From contig CAJTPR010000003.1 of NCBI GenBank assembly GCA_910578275.1, forward strand, positions 124,001 through 188,000: a stretch of DNA of 64,000 nt. Direction: 5' to 3'. The notes beneath the pieces were generated by a model. It ran no database searches and was not told the origin of the DNA. It saw only the letters and a program-made list of their open reading frames with translations. How positions within the stretch are numbered: position 1 is the stretch's first letter; each line of letters opens with the position of its first letter. Position numbers and translations under genes: made by a program. Of this stretch, positions 33,085 to 39,712 are shown in pieces. Origin of the DNA: an uncultured Bacteroidales bacterium (lineage in GTDB: Bacteria > Bacteroidota > Bacteroidia > Bacteroidales > P3).

Positions 33085-33089
33085 ATTTT

Positions 33090-33659
33090 ATGTTCATGAG
33101 TGATTTCGACAGGAAAAAACTGATTGAAATGGTTCTCTATATATTGGAAAAAACGGGAGGCCTTGACTATTATCGTATCTTCAAGGTGCTTTATTTTGCA
33201 GAAAGGAAGCATCTTGCAAAATGGGGTTCTCGTTTTGTCCCGGATGATTTTTGCGCATTGCCGAACGGACCGGTACCAACAAGATTGTACGATGCGGTCA
33301 AGCGTATGAAGAATTCGGGAAAGAGTGACGAGGATATTCTTGCCAGAGGCTTATGTACTTCTGTTTGTTTTGCAGGAGATGATGCCCCGAATGTCTTGTT
33401 GCCCAATCATCTTTCGAATAAGGATTATTTTTCGATGTCGGAGAAGGAGGTCTTGGATGAATCGATACGGGAGAATGCAAGATTGTCGTTTTCCGAACTG
33501 AAAGCAAAGTCGCATGATGCTGCATGGCAGGAGGCGGATGCCAAGGGAAAAGGATTGAAAGTCATATCTCCTTTATCGATGGCCAAGGTTCTTTGTTCGG
33601 ATAAGAATATGTTGGGATATATTCAGGAACAAATGGAAATATCTTCCATTTTGGCATGA
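33090..33659 (+). CDS. Panacea-domain (DUF4065/SocA-like) protein, probable antitoxin
   Basis: A 189-residue protein with the Panacea/DUF4065 fold: KLIEMVLYILEKTGGLDYYRIFKVLYFAERKHLAKWG, then DDFCALPNGPVPTRLYDAVKRM, where the ALPNGPVPT stretch is the family hallmark. The C-terminal half is a helical variable region (DYFSMSEKEVLDESI). Panacea domains are known as promiscuous antitoxins that neutralise unrelated toxins encoded next to them; SocA of Caulobacter is a proteolytic adaptor relative. The next gene begins 27 bp downstream on the same strand. Codons are AT-richer than in the neighbours, suggesting transfer. Confidence 0.85.
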   Translation: MFMSDFDRKKLIEMVLYILEKTGGLDYYRIFKVLYFAERKHLAKWGSRFVPDDFCALPNGPVPTRLYDAVKRMKNSGKSDEDILARGLCTSVCFAGDDAPNVLLPNHLSNKDYFSMSEKEVLDESIRENARLSFSELKAKSHDAAWQEADAKGKGLKVISPLSMAKVLCSDKNMLGYIQEQMEISSILA

Positions 33660-33686
33660 CGAGGATTCTTGTAAGCGGGCGGGAAA

Positions 33687-34091
33687 ATGAGGGAAATAAG
33701 GATAGGGGATGTCTATCGAATAAGGATGTCTGTGGAAAACGGGATTGTTCCCAAGCCTGGTGATGAATCCCGTAATAAATATTTTATTGTACTTGGTTTT
33801 GATTCAGATGGATGTGTGTATGGCGGAGTGATAATAAACAGCCGGATCAATGCGAATATGCCGTTACATATCAAGGATTGGCATATGCCGATAAAAAGGA
33901 GCAAATATGGGTTTCTGGATCATGATTCATTTGTGGATTGCTCTTCGTTGAAACGGGCTCCGTTGAATAAGTTCCATTCATTACGGTATCTGGGTTTGAT
34001 AGATGAGGAAGATGTAAGGTTGATTCTTGGAACGATTAAGGAAAGTCCCCAAGAAAGCAGGGCGCATTTGGCACGTTTTGGTATATTATAG
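33687..34091 (+). CDS. Uncharacterised protein, candidate toxin partner of the Panacea antitoxin
   Basis: A 134-residue soluble protein with no confident family assignment. It begins REIRIGDVYRIRM and continues with GIVPKPGDESRNKYFIVLGFD and CVYGGVIINSRIN. This short, beta-rich GDVY...KYFIVL...GGVIINS pattern is reminiscent of the SH3-like barrel of PemK/MazF RNases, but I do not see their full catalytic signature. The C-terminal part (FVDCSSLKRAPLNKF, LRYLGLIDEEDVRLILGTI) is helical. Gene order (antitoxin first), 27-bp spacing, low GC and position beside a tRNA support a toxin-antitoxin pair. The assignment as toxin is inference. Confidence 0.6.
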   Translation: MREIRIGDVYRIRMSVENGIVPKPGDESRNKYFIVLGFDSDGCVYGGVIINSRINANMPLHIKDWHMPIKRSKYGFLDHDSFVDCSSLKRAPLNKFHSLRYLGLIDEEDVRLILGTIKESPQESRAHLARFGIL

Positions 34092-34218
34092 TCTGATTGG
34101 GTAAATTAAATTTTGGCCGGTTTGCGTTTTCGCTTTTATCCGGTTATCTTTTGTGGTCGGTATTGGGTATTGATTCTTGTCTTGCCCTCGGTCATATGTG
34201 CAGGACAGAGGGGTTGCA

Positions 34219-34366
34219 CTCTTTTGGGCGGTTTCTGTTTCACCAAAATTGTTTTTGGTGAAACATTGGTGAAACAAATACGCCTCAAAGGTATGCAAAA
34301 GTGTATTCTTTTGAAAAACAAAAAAGCCGCAGGATGTTCCTACGGCTTTGATTCTGTGTTGATTTT
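34219..34366 (-). repeat. tRNA-linked palindromic module, copy A
   Basis: A 148-bp block lies directly downstream of tRNA-Arg (minus strand). It contains the hairpin AAAGCCGCAGGA/TCCTACGGCTTT (34320-34348), which acts as the tRNA terminator, and a 12-bp palindrome GTTTCACCAAAA/TTTTGGTGAAAC (34237-34264). A second GGTGAAAC copy and the motif AATACGCCTCAAAGG follow. About 100 bp (34263-34366) are almost identical to the block after tRNA-Pro (48181-48331). Confidence 0.8.
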
Positions 34367-34371
34367 GTTCG

Positions 34372-34445
34372 TGATTCCGGAGCGATTCGAACGCTCGACC
34401 CACAGCTTAGAAGGCTGTTGCTCTATCCAACTGAGCTACGGAACC
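34372..34445 (-). tRNA. tRNA-Arg (TCT)
   Basis: A 74-nt cloverleaf on the minus strand. Acceptor stem GGTTCCG/CGGAATC (one G-U pair), D arm AGCTCAGTTGGATAGAGC, anticodon arm ACAGC-CTTCTAA-GCTGT with anticodon TCT, and T arm with GTTCGAATC. Discriminator A; CCA is not encoded. It is followed by the tRNA-linked module with its terminator. Confidence 0.95.
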
Positions 34446-34557
34446 ATTTTTTTGCGGATGATGGCCGGTCGCCAAGCCGGCTTCGGTCTCCTTGGCCGGA
34501 CGTGCCGGCAAGGAGATGGGTCGCGCGAACAAGGACGATCGCTATTCCCGCAAGGCG
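34446..34557 (-). other. Leader between the tRNA-Arg promoter and the tRNA
   Basis: The -7 box lies more than 100 bp upstream of the mature tRNA. The leader contains GC-rich inverted repeats (CCTTGCCGGC paired with GCCGGCCAAGG-like sequence around 34490-34515). It may form a long 5' extension removed by RNase P. Confidence 0.45.
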
Positions 34558-34589
34558 CAAAAGTAGTGGTATTTTGCGATTCTACCAAC
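34558..34589 (-). promoter_or_regulatory. Promoter of tRNA-Arg
   Basis: Minus strand: -33-like GTTG (34589-34586), 20-nt spacer, -7 box TACTTTTG (34565-34558) followed by GCGCC. Confidence 0.6.
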
Positions 34590-34598
34590 AATCCCGCC

Positions 34599-35891
34599 CT
34601 AATCGAACAAGGCGGAAACCTTTTCCAATGTCTTTTCGGGATCCGGGTCGAGCGGGAATACCAGGGAAGGTTCGAGGCGCCAAAGTCTTTTGTCCTTCTG
34701 GAACATCTTCTCGCCTCCGCCGGTAATGTTGAGCATTACCGTATCGTCAGGCCTTACCGTTCCCGCCTGCACCGATTCCACAAGCGAATGGAGTGCGACT
34801 CCCGCAGCCGAATAGATGTCCACGCCTTCCGTTTCCAGGAAGAGTCTCTGCGCCGCTTCCGCTTGCGCGTTGGTAGCCTTGAGCATGTCTCCGTCCGTAT
34901 CCTTGAGCGCGTCGTAAAGCCCTCCGGCCAACCCGTAAGGCGGCTTGCGGTTGGAGAGTACCTTGGCGTTGATGGATTCGGCATCGGTGCGGGCCTGATC
35001 GTCATCGTAGGCCGGCAAGGCGCGGGAACCGGCCTTCCAGGCCCTGTACATGGGCAGGAACGGATCGTTCTGCGACACGATGAGCCTCATCTTGTTCTTG
35101 CCGAACCGGCCATCTTCCATGAGCCGGAGGTTGGCTTCCCATGCGGCGATGGCCCCCGTTCCGCTGCCTACGGCCTGGAAGTAGAAGTCGGGGATTCGTC
35201 CGATGAACGTGGTGGCGGAAAGCACGGTGGTGCCCATGCCGTCGCGTCGGGCGATGTTCTTGGCTCCGCCCTCGGCCAGGAAACGGTCGGATTTGAGGAC
35301 GAGGTTGCTCAGATGGATGGCGTCGAAATAGTCGCCGCCCTTGCGGCAGGCGATGAGTTTCACGCACTCGTCGAGAGGTTCCTCGAACCAAAGGGCGTCC
35401 AGATTGTCTTCGGGAACGCTCAGGAGCAGGGGGATGCCGTTGTCGGAGCATACCTTGGCGAAGGCTCTTGCGGTATTGCCGGCCGAGGCCACGACCAGTA
35501 CCTTGTCGCAGTCGGCGGCCAGCCGTCCGCATACGGAATAGGCTTCGGTTTCCTTGAACGAACAGGTCTTCATCGTGGCGCCGATCTTGGGGAAATAGCC
35601 GTTGAAAGTGATGTAAAGGTTGTTCAATCCCAATTTCTTGGCGAGTTTTTCGCTCTTGTACGTGACAGGCGCGCAAGAACCTTTCAACGTGCGGCGTACC
35701 GGTAGCCAGTCGGCAAAGCGATAGATTCCGCAAGAGAGAGGTTTGGGTTCAATCTGCTTCTTTTCGTACATGGCCCGGACCAAGGAGGGCGAATCGCATT
35801 GCGGGTCGTCGATTATCCAGCCCTCGTCGTCGAAGACGCGATTCGTGGCGATGGTCTTGAGTTTGTAGCCGGTAGGAATGAAATTTTCCAT
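34599..35891 (-). CDS. Cysteate synthase family PLP enzyme (threonine synthase-like)
   Basis: A 430-residue fold-type II PLP enzyme close to threonine synthase; this branch is annotated as cysteate synthase (O-phosphoserine + sulfite to L-cysteate). Features: PLP-lysine region GATMKTCSFKETEAYSVCGR (about residues 110-129), phosphate-binding VVASAGNTARAFAKV (about 142-156), and glycine loop YFQAVGSGTGAIAAWEA (about 255-271). ATG 35891 is used. In archaea cysteate leads to coenzyme M; in Bacteroidetes it is the head-group precursor of capnine-type sulfonolipids. The alpha-oxoamine synthase at 44227 fits the next step. True threonine synthase activity is the alternative. Confidence 0.78.
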   Translation of the reverse strand: MENFIPTGYKLKTIATNRVFDDEGWIIDDPQCDSPSLVRAMYEKKQIEPKPLSCGIYRFADWLPVRRTLKGSCAPVTYKSEKLAKKLGLNNLYITFNGYFPKIGATMKTCSFKETEAYSVCGRLAADCDKVLVVASAGNTARAFAKVCSDNGIPLLLSVPEDNLDALWFEEPLDECVKLIACRKGGDYFDAIHLSNLVLKSDRFLAEGGAKNIARRDGMGTTVLSATTFIGRIPDFYFQAVGSGTGAIAAWEANLRLMEDGRFGKNKMRLIVSQNDPFLPMYRAWKAGSRALPAYDDDQARTDAESINAKVLSNRKPPYGLAGGLYDALKDTDGDMLKATNAQAEAAQRLFLETEGVDIYSAAGVALHSLVESVQAGTVRPDDTVMLNITGGGEKMFQKDKRLWRLEPSLVFPLDPDPEKTLEKVSALFD

Positions 35892-35919
35892 GATTCTGAT
35901 TTGGGTGAAAAACAAACTT

Positions 35920-35927
35920 CAAATTTA
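35920..35927 (-). promoter_or_regulatory. -7 box of the cysteate synthase-like gene
   Basis: TAAATTTG on the minus strand, 28 bp from the ATG at 35891; -33 not clear. Confidence 0.45.
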
Positions 35928-35950
35928 ATGTTTTTTTTGCGTTTATGCTG

Positions 35951-35958
35951 TAACTTTG
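35951..35958 (+). promoter_or_regulatory. -7 box of the hexapeptide acetyltransferase gene
   Basis: TAACTTTG matches the consensus, 20 bp before the ATG at 35979. Confidence 0.5.
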
Positions 35959-35978
35959 AGGCATAAAACCGTTGGCTC

Positions 35979-36554
35979 ATGTCCGATTACATGCAACATC
36001 CCACCGCCGTGGTGGATTCGCCGTGCCAGATAGGAAAGGGCACGAGAATATGGCATTTCAGCCATGTCATGCCCGATTGCGTGATAGGTGAAAACTGCAA
36101 TATCGGCCAAAACGTGGTGGTTTCGCCGCAGGTACGGCTGGGAAACGGCGTGAAAGTCCAGAATAACGTTTCGATTTATACAGGCGTGGAATGCGAGGAC
36201 GACGTGTTTCTCGGGCCTTCTTGCGTGTTTACCAACGTCATCAATCCGCGTAGCGCCTTGGTCAGGAAAGACCAGTACCGGCCTACGTTGGTAAGGCGGG
36301 GAGCCAGTATCGGTGCGAATGCCACGGTGGTGTGCGGCCATGTGATCGGAAAGTACGCCATGGTAGGGGCGGGGAGCGTGGTGACGAAAGATGTTCCCGA
36401 CTATGCCTTGGTCGTCGGCAATCCCGCCCGCCAGGTCGCCTGGGTGAGCGAATACGGTCACAAGCTCCGTTTCGACGCGAAAGGCGAGGCGCTCTGTCCC
36501 GAGAGCGGCCAGAAATATGTCTTGGAAAACAATTCGGTGCAAAGGATTTCCTAG
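35979..36554 (+). CDS. Left-handed beta-helix sugar N-acetyltransferase (WlbB/WbpD-like)
   Basis: A 191-residue hexapeptide-repeat acyltransferase. Repeats [LIV]GxxxxI cover most of the protein (CQIGKGTRIWHFSHVMPDCVIGENCNIGQNVVVSP...). It has the family-specific GVECEDDVFLGPSCVFTNVINPRSA and RRGASIGANATVVCGHVIGKYAMVGAGSVVTKDV. This layout fits the UDP-2-acetamido-3-amino-2,3-dideoxyglucuronate N-acetyltransferase group, which makes di-N-acetylated sugars for O-antigen. The gene is alone here, so its pathway partners are elsewhere. Exact substrate is an inference. Confidence 0.85.
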   Translation: MSDYMQHPTAVVDSPCQIGKGTRIWHFSHVMPDCVIGENCNIGQNVVVSPQVRLGNGVKVQNNVSIYTGVECEDDVFLGPSCVFTNVINPRSALVRKDQYRPTLVRRGASIGANATVVCGHVIGKYAMVGAGSVVTKDVPDYALVVGNPARQVAWVSEYGHKLRFDAKGEALCPESGQKYVLENNSVQRIS

Positions 36555-36568
36555 GAGAGGGGCCGGAA

Positions 36569-38461
36569 TCAGTCGTCCAGCAAGGTCTTGGCGATACCCT
36601 CCACGTCGATGCCGCATTCTTTCTGCAAGTCGGCCACGCTGCCGTGCGCCACGAAACGGTCGGGCAATGCCAGCCGGACGATAGGTTGCGTGTAACGGTG
36701 CCTGGCGGCGAATTCGCATACGGCCGACCCCAGTCCGCCGGTGACGATGCCGTCTTCGAGCGTGACCACACGCTTGTACCGTTTAAAGATCTCGTGCAGC
36801 AAATCTTCGTCTATCGGCTTGAGGTAAATCATGTTATAGAGTCCGAAAGACTTTTCCGGCTTCGTTTTTTCGGCCGATACGACAGCCTTGAGGGCGTTGT
36901 TGCCGATGTGGCCGATGGAAACGACGGCCGTATCCCGTCCTTCTTTCAGGCAGGTTCCTTTGCCCACGGGCTGTATTTCGAGCGGTGTCTTCCAGCGCGG
37001 AACGACCCCGCGCCCGCGTGGATAACGGATGACGAACGGCAGCTTGTTCTCCGGTGATTGGGCGGTGTACATGAGGTTCCGCAATTCCCTTTCGTTCATG
37101 GGTGCCGACACGATGATGCCGGGAACGGGACGGAGGAAAGCCAGGTCGAACGCGCCGTGGTGCGTCGCGCCGTCCTCGCCTACCAGGCCCGCCCGGTCGA
37201 GACAGAACACGACAGGCAGTTTCTGCAATGCCACGTCGTGTATGATTTGGTCGTAGGCACGTTGGGCGAAAGACGAATAGATGTTACAGAAAGGCACGAA
37301 GCCTTCGGCGGCCAGGCCTGCGGAGAACGTCACGGCGTGTTGTTCGGCGATGCCCACGTCGAATACCCGTTCGGGCATCTTTTTCATCATCATGCTCAGC
37401 GAACAACCGGTGGGCATGGCGGGCGTGATGCCCACGATGCGCGGGTTGCGTCGCGCCAGTTCGATGATGGTCTTGCCGAAAACGTCCTGGTATTTGGGCG
37501 CCAGGCTCAAATCGATGCCGGCAGGGAGTATCTTGCCCGTCTTCACGTCGAATCTTCCCGGCGCGTGATAGAGGGTAGGGGCGGCTTCGGCTTCTTTCAA
37601 TCCTTTGCCTTTGGTGGTCACCACATGGAGCAATTTGGGACCTTGTATGGTCCTGAGGTCTTGCAGGACGGCCACGAGTGTGGGCAGGTCATGTCCGTCG
37701 ATAGGGCCGAAATACCTGAAATTCAATGCCTCGAAAAGGTTGCCTGCCTGCGGGGAAATCAACGACTTGATCGCTCCCGAGATCTTGCTGATGAAACGTT
37801 GGGGATAGTAGGGGCGTCTGTCTCCGCCCATCATGTCCCAGACGCTGTCTTTGAAATGGTTGTACGATCTGGAGGCGGTCATGCGGGTGAAATACCGGCT
37901 CAGCGCCCCCCGGCTCGTGTCGATGGACATTCCGTTATCGTTGAGCACCACCAGGAGGTTGCTGCGCGAAACGCCGGCGTTGTTCAATCCCTCGAACGCC
38001 AGGCCGCCCGTCATGGCTCCGTCGCCGATGACGGCGATGTGCTGACGGTTTTTTTCGCCTTTCAAGACCGAAGCGACGGCCATGCCCAAGGCCGCTGAAA
38101 TGGAGGTGGAAGAGTGGCCGGTCCCGAAAGCGTCGTATTCGCTTTCGGCCATGCTCGGAAAGCCGCTCAGCCCCCCGTAGGTACGATTGGTGGCGAACAA
38201 ATCCTTTCTCCCCGTGATGATCTTGTGTCCATAGGCCTGATGCCCCACGTCCCAGATGATACGGTCGTAGGGCGTATTGAAGACATGGTGCAAGGCCACG
38301 GTAAGTTCCACCGTTCCCAAACTCGCCCCCAGATGTCCCGGGTGCGACGAGACCATGTTGATGATGTATTCGCGCAACTGGCTTGCCACCAACCCCAGTT
38401 CGTCCATGGAAAGCGATTTGAGGTCTTGGGGCGTATGGATTTTATCGAGCAGGTTCTCCAT
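36569..38461 (-). CDS. dxs: 1-deoxy-D-xylulose-5-phosphate synthase
   Basis: A 630-residue thiamine-diphosphate enzyme starting the MEP isoprenoid pathway (pyruvate + glyceraldehyde-3-P). Features: SSHPGHLGASLGTVELTVAL, DVGHQAYGHKIITGRKD, GTGHSSTSISAALGMA, the ThDP motif GDGAMTGGLAFEGLNNAG with VLNDNGMSIDTS, then the Pyr domain with GIAEQHAVTFSAGLA (catalytic Glu) and the transketolase C domain. ATG 38461 is used; the longer frame adds an unusual N-terminus. It follows the CusCBA-like operon by 63 bp on the same strand. Confidence 0.98.
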   Translation of the reverse strand: MENLLDKIHTPQDLKSLSMDELGLVASQLREYIINMVSSHPGHLGASLGTVELTVALHHVFNTPYDRIIWDVGHQAYGHKIITGRKDLFATNRTYGGLSGFPSMAESEYDAFGTGHSSTSISAALGMAVASVLKGEKNRQHIAVIGDGAMTGGLAFEGLNNAGVSRSNLLVVLNDNGMSIDTSRGALSRYFTRMTASRSYNHFKDSVWDMMGGDRRPYYPQRFISKISGAIKSLISPQAGNLFEALNFRYFGPIDGHDLPTLVAVLQDLRTIQGPKLLHVVTTKGKGLKEAEAAPTLYHAPGRFDVKTGKILPAGIDLSLAPKYQDVFGKTIIELARRNPRIVGITPAMPTGCSLSMMMKKMPERVFDVGIAEQHAVTFSAGLAAEGFVPFCNIYSSFAQRAYDQIIHDVALQKLPVVFCLDRAGLVGEDGATHHGAFDLAFLRPVPGIIVSAPMNERELRNLMYTAQSPENKLPFVIRYPRGRGVVPRWKTPLEIQPVGKGTCLKEGRDTAVVSIGHIGNNALKAVVSAEKTKPEKSFGLYNMIYLKPIDEDLLHEIFKRYKRVVTLEDGIVTGGLGSAVCEFAARHRYTQPIVRLALPDRFVAHGSVADLQKECGIDVEGIAKTLLDD

Positions 38462-38524
38462 CTGGCAAATGTGCAAAGCCTCCCTTGCGGAGGCAAGAGA
38501 GTTCGCGAAGATAGGCAAAATCGG

Positions 38525-39712
38525 CTACAACTCAAACGCGCTCAGTTCGGCATACGCCTTCTGGTAGTTCCTTTCGGCATCCAGCGTCCGGTGCAGCGCC
38601 TCATAGTAGAGGCTCATCTGGGTAAGATAATCCAGGATGGAGATATAGCCTTCGTCCAAGGCCTTGCCGACCAATTGCCTGTTGTCGGCCTCCTCGAGCG
38701 AGGTACGGTAGATTTCCGCGACCTTCTTCAAACCGAGCGTCTGGTGGTAGAGCAGTTCCATCTCGCTTGCGAATTGTTGCCGGCTGTCTTCCTGCCGATA
38801 GCGTGCGGCCTGCATCGATGCTTTTGCCTGGTTCACTTTGTGAAGGTTGGCCCAAAGCGGGACGGATACGCCCACGGCCAGTCCGTTCAGGCGTTCGTCG
38901 CCCACGAATTCGCCCGCGTAACCGAGCGAGACGGAGGGTAGCCATTGGCTCCTGGAAAGCGAGAGCTGTCTTTGTTGCACCATTACCGATTGTTCGGCCA
39001 GTCCCAAGGCAGGGTTGTCGGCCTGTGCGCGTTCGTACCAGGCGTCGAAATCCTCCGGCATTTCCACGACTTCGTATTCCGTGAAGTCGATTTCCAGCGG
39101 ATTTCCTCCGTTGATGGCCTTTAACTGCGTCAAGGCGGTGCGCCTTTCGGTTTCTATCTGCGCGAACTCGCCTTGGATTTCGGCGAGGCTCAACATGAAG
39201 TTGTTATGTTCGATACGGTCAGATTCGCCTTGCGCCATGCGTTTTTTTTGTTTTTCCATCATGGCTTCGACATAACTCCGGCGCGAGGAGACGGCTTCCC
39301 GCAGGGCGTTGAAATAAACCAGGTCGATACAGAGTTTCTTGGCTTCCAGCAGGATGCGGCGGCGTTCGGCAAGGTATAGCCAATCGCCGATCTTGTCCTG
39401 CTCCTTGGCCGCTTTCACTTTCAGTCCCGCCACGACGGACAGGTCGAAACTTTGGGTCACGCTCACGTTTATCTTGTTCGCTCCCACCTCCGGCGATCCC
39501 CAGCTGTATCCGAACCCTACTTCGGGGTCGGGCAGGGTGATGCCCGAACGGTTTTCCTGCCGTTGCGCCTCGTTTTCGTGACGCAGGGCCTGCAAGCTCA
39601 CGTTGTTGGCTTCTATCTGCAACAACACGTCGTTCATGCTGTTCTGTGCGCCGAGGGGCAGTACCGTCGATAGGACGAATGCCGCCACGGTCAGATGACG
39701 GGTTGGTCTCAT
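38525..39712 (-). CDS. TolC family outer membrane protein of metal efflux (CusC-like)
   Basis: A 395-residue outer-membrane efflux channel with signal peptide (HLTVAAFVLSTVLPLGAQ) and two OEP helical repeats (about residues 80-210 and 270-390). It contains the DPEVGFGYSWGSPEVGANK segment common in Bacteroidetes CzcC-type proteins. Its ATG overlaps the stop of the CusA-like gene by 4 bp, so it forms the outer part of that tripartite pump. Confidence 0.9.
   Translation of the reverse strand: MRPTRHLTVAAFVLSTVLPLGAQNSMNDVLLQIEANNVSLQALRHENEAQRQENRSGITLPDPEVGFGYSWGSPEVGANKINVSVTQSFDLSVVAGLKVKAAKEQDKIGDWLYLAERRRILLEAKKLCIDLVYFNALREAVSSRRSYVEAMMEKQKKRMAQGESDRIEHNNFMLSLAEIQGEFAQIETERRTALTQLKAINGGNPLEIDFTEYEVVEMPEDFDAWYERAQADNPALGLAEQSVMVQQRQLSLSRSQWLPSVSLGYAGEFVGDERLNGLAVGVSVPLWANLHKVNQAKASMQAARYRQEDSRQQFASEMELLYHQTLGLKKVAEIYRTSLEEADNRQLVGKALDEGYISILDYLTQMSLYYEALHRTLDAERNYQKAYAELSAFEL

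Larger units (their letters stand above)
32829..33089. other. Intergenic region between rpmB and the Panacea-domain gene
   Basis: About 260 bp with no convincing gene. The first 170 bp have the GC content of the chromosome, the rest is AT-richer. A -7 box and a Shine-Dalgarno for the next gene lie at its right end. Confidence 0.6.
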
